64,000 nt of DNA, from NCBI GenBank assembly GCA_027309085.1, contig DAIDDL010000005.1, forward strand, positions 82,130-146,129, given 5' to 3'. Position numbers and translations under genes: made by a program. Numbering within the stretch: the stretch's first letter is position 1; each line of letters begins with the position of its first letter. This DNA is from Sulfobacillus sp. (GTDB taxonomy: Bacteria > Bacillota > Sulfobacillia > Sulfobacillales > Sulfobacillaceae). Shown here piece after piece: positions 7,849 to 17,120 of the stretch. The notes below the pieces were generated by a model, which searched no databases, had not been told where the DNA came from, and saw only the letters and a list, made by a program, of their open reading frames with translations.

Positions 7849-8763
7849 ATGGAGAAACAGCATACCACATTTAAGGTTAATGGTCAGCAGGTTTCATGGA
7901 CACACCTGACCAATCCCCGCGACACCGAGCTAGAACACTTGCTCGGCAACTGGAATGTCGCATTGCCGCCGCTCACGGCCTCGACCACGAGAGCAGAATT
8001 TGACCGTTACCCTCACTTCATATACCTCCGGTTCTTTAAACTGCATGCGGGCACGCTAGACGGCCATCAGGCAGAATCGAGCCCCGTGAGCTTTGTGATC
8101 ACGGGGCGCGATATGCTGACATGGAGTTCGAGTGCCGAAGTGGCTCAGGACTTCAGTGTCACGCAGAAAAAGCTGAACATGCACCCTGACCTTATCCGCT
8201 CAGCCAACCACCTGGCGTATTACGTGGTGGACGGCCTGCTGGAACAGGCCTTCCCATTTTTTGACCATTTCAATGACAAGGTGTCGGACGTGGAGCATCT
8301 GACGCTGCACCGGGACAATGACCTTAAGATAAAGGAAGAAATTTTTCGTCTAAAGCGGATTGTTATGCGGGTTAGACGCATGCTCGGGTCTGAGCGCGAC
8401 GTGGCCTACCAGCTGGCGCGGTACTGGAGTGGCGAGCCGAACATGGACAGTGTGTATGCTTTTGAGCTGTATGATCATGTGATTCGGTTGTCAGATGCCG
8501 CAGATACCTACCGCGAGATGATGGATACTGTCCTGGATATTTACCTGTCAAGTGTCTCCAACAGACTCAACGAAATTGTCAAGACGCTGACAATTGTGAC
8601 GGCGCTGTTTATGCCCGCATCGGTGATTGCCGCGGTCTATGGCATGAATTTCGAGCACATCCCCGGTGCTGACAACCCCTGGGCCTTTCACTTGGTGATT
8701 CTCATGGTGATTGTCATCTCCGCTGCCCTCCTTTGGATTTTTAAACGGCGCAAATGGCTATAG
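7849..8763 (+). CDS. corA: CorA-family divalent metal (Mg2+/Co2+) transporter
   Basis: 304 residues, typical of the CorA family. An N-terminal soluble alpha/beta domain and long charged helices (about 110-240) lead to two C-terminal membrane helices. The first ends with YGMNF, the family signature that forms the selectivity filter of the pentameric channel; the second ends in the basic KRRKW. A GGAGG ribosome site precedes the ATG. It is flanked by peptide-transport genes on both sides and has no obvious functional link with them. Family is certain; the transported ion (Mg, Co, Ni or Zn) is not decided by sequence. Confidence 0.92.
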   Translation: MEKQHTTFKVNGQQVSWTHLTNPRDTELEHLLGNWNVALPPLTASTTRAEFDRYPHFIYLRFFKLHAGTLDGHQAESSPVSFVITGRDMLTWSSSAEVAQDFSVTQKKLNMHPDLIRSANHLAYYVVDGLLEQAFPFFDHFNDKVSDVEHLTLHRDNDLKIKEEIFRLKRIVMRVRRMLGSERDVAYQLARYWSGEPNMDSVYAFELYDHVIRLSDAADTYREMMDTVLDIYLSSVSNRLNEIVKTLTIVTALFMPASVIAAVYGMNFEHIPGADNPWAFHLVILMVIVISAALLWIFKRRKWL

Positions 8764-8918
8764 ATGCCATAGTGCCGGGCCGGTTGCCATCCAGCCCCTA
8801 GACGGATGAACAGGGCTGCCCTACAATTGCTCATGGCTATCTGTGTCGAAGTACGTTGTCGGATTATGTTGCAATAGGCGTACTCATTCTAAAATGCCGA
8901 TATCTTAGGGAGGGCATT

Positions 8919-10655
8919 ATGAAACATCGTTCAATAGCTTTGCTCGCTTCTGCAGCAATAGGCGCCTCTTTGGCGCTGGCAGGATGCGGGACCACCTCTT
9001 CTGCAGCGAGTGCCGCGGTCAAGTCGCCAGTTGGCAACGTGGCGGTGGTGGCGCTGCCTGTACAGGTATCGCCTAGTTGGTTTTTCCCGGTGGAGTCTTC
9101 CACGGCGTTTTCTGTCTACAATTCGCAGATGAATTCCTTGATGTATGTGCCTTTGCTGCACATTTCCAAGAGCGACGGCATTGATTACGCGCGGTCTCTG
9201 GCATCGAGCGTGTCGTCCAACAGCACGGGTACCGTATATACCATCACGCTGAACAAAAAATGGCATTGGTCCAACGGGACGCCTGTCACATCGGCTGATG
9301 TGGTGTGGACTGCGAACCTGATGATGGCAGCCAGTTCCAATTCCGCCTCCCTGCCATGGGGATATGGTGGGGCGGGAATTGGCGGACTGCCTACCCGCTG
9401 GGAGAGCGTAACGGCCAGCGGCCCCTATCAAGTGGTGGTCACACTGAACAAGCCGTCCAACGCCCAGTGGTTTATGCACAATGGGCTGGCCCAGATTGTG
9501 CCCGCTCCGAAGGCCGTTTGGGATATCCACAAAAATGTGGATAATGAATTGAAATTCATCTTGTCCGTGGCTAATGACCCTGCATCGCCGTACTATAATG
9601 TGGTGGACGGGGCTTTTAAGTTTGATCCTGCGGGTTCGCGCACCAATAACGAATACTGGGCTTTTGTGCCCAACCGGAAGTATGACGGACACAAGGCCTC
9701 TATTGACAAGTTGGTTTATGTTTATGAGTCCAGCAGCAGTTCGGAGTTCGCCGACTTGAAATTGAACAAGGTGGGGGTGGGATACCTTCCCTTCTCGCTG
9801 TATAATTCGCGAAACGCCCTCGTCAATGACAAGTTCAGCACAGTCTACCCATTCGGGTTCAATTACCTGATTCCCAACTTTGGCGCCAACGCCCCCGGCC
9901 AATTTGGGCAGATTGTCAGCCATCAGTATGTGCGGCAGGCTTTGGAGATGGGGATCAACCAGAGCGGGATGATCACGGCCTTTTATCACGGTCATGGCAC
10001 ATTGGGGTTCAGTCCCATTCCCGCCAAGCCCGTGACGGAGTTTTATGATGCCAGTCTCACGAATCCAGCCCCTTACAATCCTGTGGCCGGAAAAAAACTT
10101 CTGGAAGCGCACGGTTGGCAAATGGTCGGTGGTGTGATGACCCGCGGCAGCCAGAAACTGGCTTTCACTCTGGATTACGTTTCCGGGGTGTCCGCCATTG
10201 CCAATCAGGTTCAGCTGATGAAGCAGGACTGGGCGCAGGAAGGTATTCAGGTGAACCTGGAATCCCAGCAGTTCAATACACTGATTGCGGATACCAACCA
10301 GGCAAATGCCAGCAAGTGGCAAATGGTTTGGTGGGGCGGGGGCTGGACGTATGAGCCAGATTACTACCCGACTGGTGGCGGGCTGTTCGCTGCCAATTCC
10401 GCGTCGAACTATGGCGGCTACCAAAGTGCCCAGATGAACAGCCTGATCCAGCAGACCTATGAGCCTGGCACCCCCAGCCAGATCACTGCCAGGATGGACG
10501 CATATCTTTCGTATGCAGCCAAGCAGTTCCCGGTGATCTGGATGCCGTGGACAGCTGATTTCGATGAGACAGCCACGTACATTCACGGGGTCAGCGCCAC
10601 GTACAACCCGATTACCAATACGGAATTCCCCAACTACTGGACAGTCAGCCAGTAA
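8919..10655 (+). CDS. ABC transporter substrate-binding lipoprotein, family 5
   Basis: 578 residues from the ATG preceded by AGGGAGGGC; the reading frame is open further upstream but that part has no signal sequence. The N-terminus MKHRSIALLASAAIGASL ends in the lipobox ALAGCG, giving a membrane-anchored protein. SBP_bac_5 landmarks: WHWSNGTPVTSADVVW near residue 115, QWFMHNGLAQIVPAPKAVWD, YVRQALEMGINQSGM and KKLLEAHGW. It is a close paralogue of the broken gene that follows and of the partial gene at the window start, and probably supplies one of the permease pairs. Confidence 0.93.
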   Translation: MKHRSIALLASAAIGASLALAGCGTTSSAASAAVKSPVGNVAVVALPVQVSPSWFFPVESSTAFSVYNSQMNSLMYVPLLHISKSDGIDYARSLASSVSSNSTGTVYTITLNKKWHWSNGTPVTSADVVWTANLMMAASSNSASLPWGYGGAGIGGLPTRWESVTASGPYQVVVTLNKPSNAQWFMHNGLAQIVPAPKAVWDIHKNVDNELKFILSVANDPASPYYNVVDGAFKFDPAGSRTNNEYWAFVPNRKYDGHKASIDKLVYVYESSSSSEFADLKLNKVGVGYLPFSLYNSRNALVNDKFSTVYPFGFNYLIPNFGANAPGQFGQIVSHQYVRQALEMGINQSGMITAFYHGHGTLGFSPIPAKPVTEFYDASLTNPAPYNPVAGKKLLEAHGWQMVGGVMTRGSQKLAFTLDYVSGVSAIANQVQLMKQDWAQEGIQVNLESQQFNTLIADTNQANASKWQMVWWGGGWTYEPDYYPTGGGLFAANSASNYGGYQSAQMNSLIQQTYEPGTPSQITARMDAYLSYAAKQFPVIWMPWTADFDETATYIHGVSATYNPITNTEFPNYWTVSQ

Positions 10656-10672
10656 ATTTTCAAGGCAGATAG

Positions 10673-10702
10673 CAGCCCCCGCCGCTTTGGCTCCGGGGGC
10701 TG
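10673..10702 (+). terminator. hairpin after binding-protein gene
   Basis: CAGCCCCCG (10673-10681) pairs perfectly with CGGGGGCTG (10694-10702). It is followed by TTGTCATTATT, only a loose U-tract, 18 bases after the stop codon. Confidence 0.6.
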
Positions 10703-10919
10703 TTGTCATTATTCCGCCGCATTTGGCAACCGTGCTAAAGGATGGCGATGACCAAATGCGCAGAAAAATCATTCACGGCGGAAGGAATATTGGGTGGCAA
10801 CCGCGAATATAAGCGCATCTCAGCACCCGCAACTATCTTTATCCTGCAGGCGGGGATTAAATGGGCGTGGATCTTAGGAATTTTTAGTAGGAATTTGCTA
10901 ATAATGAGGAGGCAGCCCA

Positions 10920-12649
10920 TGAAATATCGATCAGTCACTACGCTTGCCGCGGGCGCCATCGCTTCATCACTGATTCTGGCTGGCTGTGGAAGCACATCGT
11001 CAGCAACTCCCACGGCTGCGGCTAAATCGCCCATTGGCAATCTCGCCACGGTGGCGCTATTGCCGGATGCGTCTCCCAACTGGTGATTTCCGATTGAGTC
11101 GACGACCACATTCAGCGATTTCAATTCGGAAATGAACAACATGATGTATCTTCCCCTGCTGCGCATTTCCAGAACTGACGGAATTGACTACCAAAGGTCG
11201 ATCGCATCAGGCGTTACCTGGAATAGCACAGGCACCGTCTACACGATCACCCTGCACAAGAAATGGCATTGGTCCAACGGCACGCCCGTCACCTCGGCGG
11301 ATGTGGTCTGGACGATGCAACTGCTTGAAGCCCTGGCGGGAACGAAATATTCGTGGCAATATGGCGGCGCGGGTATCGGCGGACTGCCCGCGAGATGGCA
11401 GAGCGTTGCTGCGGATCGGCCATACAAGGTGATTGTCACCTTGAATCAGCCTTCCAACCAACAGTGGTTCTTGCACAATGGACTGGGTCAGGTCTGGCCG
11501 GTGCCCAAGGCCGTGTGGGACATTCACAAGAATTTGGCCAATGAAGCCAACTTCATCAAAAATGTATCCAACTCGCCTCAGGACAGCTATTACGATGTGG
11601 TGGACGGAGCTTTCAAATATGATGCTGCTGCTTCCAAGCCCGACAATGAATACTGGACATTTATTCCCAACCCCGGTTACGACGGCCACAAATCGTCCGT
11701 ATCCAAGGTCGTCTACGAATACGAGACGGATTCCTCAGGGGAGTTTGCGGCTTTGAAGACGGGAAAAATCAATGATGGCTTTCTCCCGCCCTCATTATGG
11801 AACTCCCGGCAAAAACTCACGAATGACAAGTTGTCGACAGCCTATGAATTTGGTTTCGCCTACATGATTCCCAACCTGAACCCGAAAGCTCCAGGACACT
11901 TTGCCCAGCTGGTCGGCCCGGCCTATGTCCGCCGGGCTCTGGAGATGGGGATTGACCAGGCCGGCATGAACAGCAGCCTGTACCACGGACACGGCGTGGT
12001 GGAGTTCAGCCCGATCCCTTCCAAACCGAAGACCATATTCGATCCCGCCATCGCGAACCCTGGTTCCTTCAATCCCAAAGCTGGCAAGAAGCTGCTGGAA
12101 TCCCACGGCTGGCACATGGTCAATGGCGTCATGACCAGCCCCCAGGGATACCCGTTCAAATTTACGATGGACTACTCATCGGGCAGCAGCACTATGGCCG
12201 ACGAGGCGCAGCTGATGAAGCAGGACTGGGCTGAAGAAGGCATTGATGTCACCCTCGAGTCGCAGCCTTTCGACACCGTCCTCAATGACAACGACCAGGC
12301 CGGGGTCACCAATTGGCAGATGGCGTGGTTCGGGCTGTGGACCTACCAGCCTGACTACTATCCCACTGGGGGCGGGCTGTTTAAAACCGGGTCCGGTTCA
12401 AATTCCGGAGACTACAACAGCAAGACAATGAACGCCCTTATCAACAAAACTTATGATCCCGGCACCCCGGCTCAAATTACGGCAGCCATGGATGCCTACC
12501 AGCAATATGCAGCGCAGAGCTATCCGTACATTTGGATGCCATGGAATCCAACCTTTACCGAAACGGCCAATTATATCCACGGCGTCAACAAATGGTTCAA
12601 CCCGATTACCGATCTCAATTCACCCAACCGCTGGACCGTCACCCACTGA
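10920..12649 (+). pseudogene. ABC transporter substrate-binding lipoprotein, family 5, interrupted by an in-frame UGA
   Basis: An AGGAGG site precedes the ATG, and the signal sequence ends in the lipobox ILAGCG. After 54 codons a TGA at 11084-11086 interrupts the frame in the segment that reads PSWFFPVES in the paralogue at 8919 (here PNW-stop-FPIES). The same frame then continues without further damage for about 520 codons to 12649, keeping every family landmark (WHWSNGTPVTSADVVW, YVRRALEMGIDQ, KKLLESHGW). A restart at 11132 would lack the signal peptide and lipobox and so give a misplaced protein. Explanations are a recent nonsense mutation (one change from TGG), a sequencing error, or readthrough. 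Confidence 0.85.
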
Positions 12650-12671
12650 CTTTGCAGGCCCAGTTTAGAAT

Positions 12672-12714
12672 CGGGACACCCCAAGGCTGCTGCCAGACGC
12701 CTTGGGGTGTCCCG
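12672..12714 (+). terminator. long intergenic hairpin
   Basis: A perfect 16-bp GC-rich stem (12672-12687 with 12699-12714) with an 11-base loop follows the broken binding-protein gene. No U-tract follows, so termination may be partial. Confidence 0.55.
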
Positions 12715-12779
12715 CAGCAATGGCACAATGCGGGACAAAAAGTTAATATGGGGGAGGAAAATGTTGGAGGTGGCGGACA

Positions 12780-14033
12780 GTGGAACAGGATGATGACCTG
12801 ATAGGCAAATTTGAACGGTATGTCAATCCGGGCCTGGGCCGGGCGCTTCGCTTCATGGGCCTGAATGCCGTAGAGCATACGGGCCGCGGAGCTCTCATCA
12901 TTGATGAAGAGGGCCAGGAGTACATCGACTGCGCGGGAGGCTACGGCGTCTTCGTGCAGGGATACCAAAATCCCCGCATTGTGGCTAGGGCGCATGCCCA
13001 GCTCGACCAGCTGGCGCTTTCCTCCCGTGTGCTGGTGAACCGGCCGATGATCGAACTGGCGGAAGACCTGGCCCGGCTGACGCCGGGGGATCTTCAATAC
13101 AGTTTCTTCTGCAACAGCGGGGCCGAAGCCGTGGAGGCAGCCTTGAAGTTCGCCCGCATCCAGACGGGCCGGACGCGGATCATTTCGACCTACGGCGCCT
13201 TTCACGGCAAGACCATGGGCGCGCTGTCGGTTTCGGGCCGGGATGCCTACCGCCTGCCGTTTGCGCCGCTGATGCCTGATGTTACCCATGTCCCCTATGG
13301 CGATGCGGCCCAGGCAGCGGCGGTGATGGATGACCAGGTGGCTGCCGTTATCGTGGAGCCCATTCAGGGTGAGGGCGGGGTGATTGTGCCTCCAGATGAC
13401 TATCTGCCGGCATTGCGCCGCCTGTGCGACCAGTATGGGGCCTTGCTGATTGCCGATGAAGTGCAGACCGGAATCGGCCGCACCGGCAAGCTGTTCGCTG
13501 TGGAGCACAGCCAGGTGGTGCCCGACCTGCTGTGTTTGGCGAAAGCCCTGGGCGGGGGGGTTATGCCTATTGGCGCGGTAGTGGGCCGACCATCGGCCTG
13601 GACATTTTTTGATTCGGCGCCACTAATCCACACATCGACGTTTGGAGGCAGCCCTTTGGCCTGCGCTGTCGCTCAGGAAGCCCTGCGGGTGACCGTGGAG
13701 GACGATCTGCCGGCCAGAGCCACCCGATTAGGCCATACGCTGCTAACAGGACTCAGGCGCCTTCAGGCTCGCTATCCGCGGACGCTGGCAGATGTGCGGG
13801 GTCGCGGTCTGATGATTGGTGTCGAAGTGCCGGGGGCTGGGGTCGGGGGAGCGCTGATTTCTGAGATGTTTCAGCGTCATGTCCTGGCGGTCTATACCCT
13901 AAACAACGACAAGGTGATCCGCATGGTGCCGCCGCTGGTGATTACCGCGGAGCAAGTGGGGGAGGTCCTCGATGTCTGGGAGCAGTCCCTGCAGGCGGTT
14001 GACGCGGTGGTGGACGATTTGCTCGATGAGTGA
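12780..14033 (+). CDS. class III PLP-dependent aminotransferase (putrescine/acetylornithine aminotransferase-like)
   Basis: 417 residues from a GTG with GGAGG nine bases upstream. Fold-type I aminotransferase: YGVFVQGYQNPRIV and CNSGAEAVEAALKFAR near residues 50-130 bind the phosphate and substrate, GAFHGKTMGALS follows, VEPIQGEGGVIVP and LLIADEVQTGIGRTGKLFAVEH contain the PLP-ring Asp, and LAKALGGGVMPIGA carries the Schiff-base Lys. This pattern is closest to putrescine, acetylornithine or 4-aminobutyrate aminotransferases. The SAM decarboxylase gene downstream makes a polyamine role attractive, but the amino donor cannot be decided from sequence. Confidence 0.85.
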   Translation: MEQDDDLIGKFERYVNPGLGRALRFMGLNAVEHTGRGALIIDEEGQEYIDCAGGYGVFVQGYQNPRIVARAHAQLDQLALSSRVLVNRPMIELAEDLARLTPGDLQYSFFCNSGAEAVEAALKFARIQTGRTRIISTYGAFHGKTMGALSVSGRDAYRLPFAPLMPDVTHVPYGDAAQAAAVMDDQVAAVIVEPIQGEGGVIVPPDDYLPALRRLCDQYGALLIADEVQTGIGRTGKLFAVEHSQVVPDLLCLAKALGGGVMPIGAVVGRPSAWTFFDSAPLIHTSTFGGSPLACAVAQEALRVTVEDDLPARATRLGHTLLTGLRRLQARYPRTLADVRGRGLMIGVEVPGAGVGGALISEMFQRHVLAVYTLNNDKVIRMVPPLVITAEQVGEVLDVWEQSLQAVDAVVDDLLDE

Positions 14034-14072
14034 GCGTGCTGGTAGAGACTATGTGTGGGGGAGAAGTGATTT

Positions 14073-14519
14073 ATGCCGGCAGTGACAGTAAGCGAGATTG
14101 TGCCTGCCTCCGTGGCGGCGGTCTACCGGATTCTTGCCGATATGACGCAGTTTCCGGCCTTTATGAAGAACGTCGAATCTGTAGCCGTCGTGGAAACAGG
14201 CGCGAATTACACGCATTCCACGTGGCGCACCAAACTGCAAGGCGCCACTTTCCAATGGACGGAACGCGATGAGTTTTTTCCGGACGAAGGGCGTATAACC
14301 TACCATCAAATTCAGGGGGATTTGAAGAAATTCGAAGGCTACTGGCAGCTTCGGGCGACTGACAAGGGAACGGAGGTCACTTTGGAGACCTCTTTTGAAT
14401 TTGGCATGCCCATGCTCGCCAATCTTCTCAATCCCGTGGCCAAACTGGCTATTCGGGAAAATGCCAAAGCAATGGTCCGCGCCATTGGCGCGAAGGCGCA
14501 GGAGAGCGAACAATTATAG
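14073..14519 (+). CDS. SRPBCC (polyketide cyclase/COQ10-like) family protein
   Basis: 148 residues with a START/Bet v1-like pattern: PAVTVSEIVPASVAAVYRIL at the N-terminus, then DMTQFPAFMKNVESV, and a long amphipathic C-terminal helix after FEFGMPMLANLL. Such proteins bind hydrophobic ligands in an open cavity; this subset resembles the coenzyme Q-binding/ribosome-associated toxin branch. GGGGGAG precedes the ATG. It sits in a tight run between the aminotransferase and the FAH-family gene and may act with them on a small organic acid. Specific function unknown. Confidence 0.7.
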   Translation: MPAVTVSEIVPASVAAVYRILADMTQFPAFMKNVESVAVVETGANYTHSTWRTKLQGATFQWTERDEFFPDEGRITYHQIQGDLKKFEGYWQLRATDKGTEVTLETSFEFGMPMLANLLNPVAKLAIRENAKAMVRAIGAKAQESEQL

Positions 14520-14531
14520 GAGGTGGTATCC

Positions 14532-15302
14532 ATGTCTCAATACGCACGGGTGCTCTATCATGGACAGGAGAAATATGCACTGATTGAAGGAGATGAAGCG
14601 CGCTTTCTGAGCGCCCCTTTTCTTGACCCCGCCTTCCGGGTCACAGGGGAAACCGCCCCGGTGGAAGATTTGCAGTGGCTGGCTCCCGTCAGCCCCCGCA
14701 CTGCGCTGGCGGTGGGGCGCAACTACCGGGCCCACGCACAGGAACTGGGAAACAGCGTGCCCACCGAGCCCCTGCTATTTTTAAAGCAGCCGGGCACGAT
14801 AACGGGGCATGGCGCGGACATTCTCTACCCGCAAGGCTATGGCCGCATCGATTTTGAGGGGGAACTGGTGATTGTCTTGGGGCGGCCAGTAAATTGGCTG
14901 ACACCCCGCGAAGCGGTCGGCGGGTCGATTTTTGGCTATACGGTCGGCAATGACGTCACCGCCCGCAATTTGCAGAAGTCTGATGGGCAGTGGACCCGCG
15001 CCAAAGGATTTGACACCTTCGGACCTATAGGGCCGGTGGTGGCCACGGATTACGACTACCGCCAATTTGGCATTGAGACCCGCGTCGACGGGGTGCTGAA
15101 GCAGGAAGCGGAGTTTACGGACATGGTGTTTGACCCCGAAGAAATTGTTTTTTATGCGTCGCGCTTTATGACACTGCAGCCCGGAGATGTCATCTTCTCA
15201 GGTACCCCCGAGGGTGTCGGGCCCGTAGAGCCGGGCAATATTATCGAAATTTCGATAAGGGGCCTAGGAAAACTGCGAAATACCGTAAAAAACCGAGAAT
15301 GA
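14532..15302 (+). CDS. fumarylacetoacetate hydrolase (FAH) family protein
   Basis: 256 residues. A perfect AGGAGG eight bases before the ATG at 14532 decides the start over an in-frame GTG three codons earlier that lies inside the ribosome site. FAH domain features: LAVGRNYRAHAQELG, FLKQPGTITGHG, the metal-binding acidic cluster IDFEGELVIVLGR, GYTVGNDVTARNLQ and the C-terminal GDVIFSGTPEGVGPV. Members hydrolyse or decarboxylate acyl-pyruvates and oxaloacetate or isomerise 2-hydroxyhepta-2,4-dienedioate; sequence alone does not choose. It follows the SRPBCC gene by 12 bases, so they are co-transcribed. Confidence 0.85.
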   Translation: MSQYARVLYHGQEKYALIEGDEARFLSAPFLDPAFRVTGETAPVEDLQWLAPVSPRTALAVGRNYRAHAQELGNSVPTEPLLFLKQPGTITGHGADILYPQGYGRIDFEGELVIVLGRPVNWLTPREAVGGSIFGYTVGNDVTARNLQKSDGQWTRAKGFDTFGPIGPVVATDYDYRQFGIETRVDGVLKQEAEFTDMVFDPEEIVFYASRFMTLQPGDVIFSGTPEGVGPVEPGNIIEISIRGLGKLRNTVKNRE

Positions 15303-15365
15303 CGGACTTTTTAGCGCCAGGATATAAAAATTCTCGTCCATTTCCTGCCTTATTGCATTATTTTG

Positions 15366-15393
15366 TTGACATAAGGACTAATTTTGATAAAAT
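15366..15393 (+). promoter_or_regulatory. promoter of speH
   Basis: A perfect TTGACA (15366-15371) and TAAAAT (15388-15393) are 16 bases apart in an AT-rich patch after the FAH gene, leaving a leader of about 60 bases before speH. It marks a new transcription unit that probably runs through ndk and beyond. Confidence 0.65.
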
Positions 15394-15460
15394 TATTCTG
15401 GCCGTCGGACAGGATACTGTAGGCGAGCTCCACTCGGGTAATAAGGGGGTTGGGAATGCG

Positions 15461-15844
15461 ATGAACGCATTGGGTCGGCAAATTTTGGCAGAAATACACG
15501 GTTGTGATTCCAAGGTGTTGAACGACATCACCAGCGTAGAGGAAATTATGGTGCAGGCGGCCTTGAAGGCAGGCGCTGAGGTGCGGGAGGTGGCTTTCCA
15601 CAAGTTTAGCCCGCAAGGGGTGAGCGGGGTGGTGGTCATTTCTGAGTCGCATTTAGCCGTGCATACGTGGCCGGAACACGGCTATGCCGCCGTAGATGTT
15701 TTTACCTGCGGCGATTCTGTCAACCCCTGGGATGCCTGTAATTATATCGTCGAACAGTTCCGAGCCCAAAATTTTACCGCTTCGGAAACCCTCCGGGGTG
15801 TTTTGGTTGAGACGAATGCACATTCGCAAGAGGCTGTGATTTGA
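15461..15844 (+). CDS. speH: S-adenosylmethionine decarboxylase proenzyme
   Basis: 127 residues from the ATG reading [16 protein letters not shown], matching the usual length of class 1B enzymes; the frame is open further upstream, but that part holds the promoter. The enzyme decarboxylates SAM to the aminopropyl donor for spermidine. Processing site: [21 protein letters not shown], where cleavage between Glu62 and Ser63 creates the pyruvoyl group; His68 and Cys83 (FTCGD) are the other catalytic residues. AGGGGG lies about eleven bases upstream. The MTA-processing genes downstream deal with the by-product of the pathway it feeds. No spermidine synthase gene is in the window. Confidence 0.93.
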   Translation: MNALGRQILAEIHGCDSKVLNDITSVEEIMVQAALKAGAEVREVAFHKFSPQGVSGVVVISESHLAVHTWPEHGYAAVDVFTCGDSVNPWDACNYIVEQFRAQNFTASETLRGVLVETNAHSQEAVI

Positions 15845-15863
15845 CGACAGGGGGATCCTAGAG

Positions 15864-16277
15864 TTGGCAACGACGTTTGTAATGGTCAAGCCCGATGGCG
15901 TGAGGCGCGGGCTAGTGGGTGAGGTAGTACGGCGCATGGAATTAAAAGGGCTGCAGCTCAAGGCGATGAAATTGCTGCAGGTCAGTCCGGAACTGGCTGC
16001 CAAACATTATGAAGAGCATAAAGACAAACCATTTTACCCGGACCTTATCTCCTTCATCACCTCAGGTCCGTCGGTCCCTATGGTGTGGGAGGGCCGGGAA
16101 GCTGTGAGCGTAGCCCGGACCATCATGGGCGCCACCGATCCGGTCAAAGCCGCGCCCGGAACGCTGCGAGGTGACTTTGGCCTCGCCATTACAGAGAATA
16201 TCGTGCATGGTTCTGACAGCGATGCGTCGGCTGAAAGGGAAATTGCCCTGTACTTTTCTCGTCAAGAAATTGTCTGA
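15864..16277 (+). CDS. ndk: nucleoside diphosphate kinase
   Basis: 137 residues from a TTG codon ([12 protein letters not shown]), the only start that keeps the conserved first strand; a GGGGG stretch lies ten bases upstream. It transfers the gamma-phosphate between nucleoside triphosphates and diphosphates through a phospho-histidine. The motif [10 protein letters not shown] carries the active-site His115, and [12 protein letters not shown] and [13 protein letters not shown] are the nucleotide-binding segments. It lies 19 bases after speH. Length and motifs are standard. Confidence 0.95.
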   Translation: MATTFVMVKPDGVRRGLVGEVVRRMELKGLQLKAMKLLQVSPELAAKHYEEHKDKPFYPDLISFITSGPSVPMVWEGREAVSVARTIMGATDPVKAAPGTLRGDFGLAITENIVHGSDSDASAEREIALYFSRQEIV

Positions 16278-16279
16278 CC

Positions 16280-17095
16280 GTGATTACAGGAGCAGTGATA
16301 CTGGCGTTGCTGGGGCTAGGGATTTATGCCGCTGGCATTGAACCCGCCTGGATTCGGGCTGTGAGTTATGAAGTGCCCTTGCGGAATCTGGCGCCAGCGT
16401 TTGATGGGTTTACGATCCTCCATCTGTCTGACTTACATGGGCGGGTGGGGGTTTTTTCCTATTTGCGCCGGCACCGGCTGACGGCGGATCTCATTGTGGT
16501 CACGGGCGACCTTTACTCATGGGGCACTTTGCCAAGGTCCCGCGTGGCGCAGCATCTCGACAGCCTCTCGGCGCCCGATGGGGTGTACTACGTCAGCGGC
16601 AACCATGACTACACCAAGGAGCGCTTGGACACCGAGCCGTGGGCGCCAGGAGCCCGCCTGCTGGATAACCGGGCGGTGCGCATCGCGCGCGGCCCCGATG
16701 GATTGTGGCTGGCGGGAATTCCTGACTTGGTTAAGGGCCAGCCGCAGCTAGCCCATGTGGCTGAAGCGCTGGGGGGGCCGGATGAACCGTGTGTTTTGCT
16801 GTCCCACCGTCCCGACGCGGTTCTCCTCGGGCCCGCAAAGAGATTTGGGCTGATTCTGTCCGGGCACACGCACGGAGGCCAGGTGACTTTTTTTGGGCGG
16901 TGGGTCCCAGTAAGGCACACACGGGTGGGAAATCATTATGCGGGCGGGATCTGCCGCTGTCCTAGCGGCCCGGTTCTGATTACGTCCCGGGGCCTTGGCG
17001 CGTCTGAACTGCCCGTGCGTTTTGGAGCGCGTCCGGAAATTGTCCGAATTACCTTGCGTGCGGACCAGGGACAAAGCGGTACAATAACGGGATAA
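16280..17095 (+). CDS. metallophosphoesterase (YkuE-like), membrane-anchored
   Basis: 271 residues from a GTG two bases after ndk. A hydrophobic N-terminal segment (ILALLGLGIYAAG) suggests a signal anchor. The calcineurin-like motifs appear in order: LHLSDLHGR (DxH), VVTGDLYS (GDxxx), VSGNHDYTKE (GNHD), then LSHRPD and LSGHTHGGQV. These bind two metal ions. Family members of this type include phosphatases and UDP-diacylglucosamine or lipid pyrophosphatases; the exact substrate cannot be told. It is translationally coupled to ndk. Confidence 0.85.
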   Translation: MITGAVILALLGLGIYAAGIEPAWIRAVSYEVPLRNLAPAFDGFTILHLSDLHGRVGVFSYLRRHRLTADLIVVTGDLYSWGTLPRSRVAQHLDSLSAPDGVYYVSGNHDYTKERLDTEPWAPGARLLDNRAVRIARGPDGLWLAGIPDLVKGQPQLAHVAEALGGPDEPCVLLSHRPDAVLLGPAKRFGLILSGHTHGGQVTFFGRWVPVRHTRVGNHYAGGICRCPSGPVLITSRGLGASELPVRFGARPEIVRITLRADQGQSGTITG

Positions 17096-17120
17096 CGACA
17101 GCAAAAGAGGAGGACAAGCA

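Noticed and set aside
8931..10772. 613-codon open frame on the minus strand
   Set aside because: It is the antisense shadow of the binding-protein gene at 8919; it has no ribosome site or family features and its composition is that of a mirrored GC-rich gene.
11084..11130. Selenocysteine at the UGA of the binding-protein gene
   Set aside because: No convincing SECIS-like hairpin directly follows the UGA, no selenium genes are in view, and the family has no redox residue at that site.
11132..12649. Independent 505-residue binding protein starting at 11132
   Set aside because: It would lack a signal peptide and lipobox and the first strand of the domain; better explained as the rest of the interrupted gene.
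15299..15460. N-terminal extension of SpeH
   Set aside because: This part overlaps a clear promoter and is unlike SpeH; the normal-length protein starts at 15461, which places Ser63 at the processing site.
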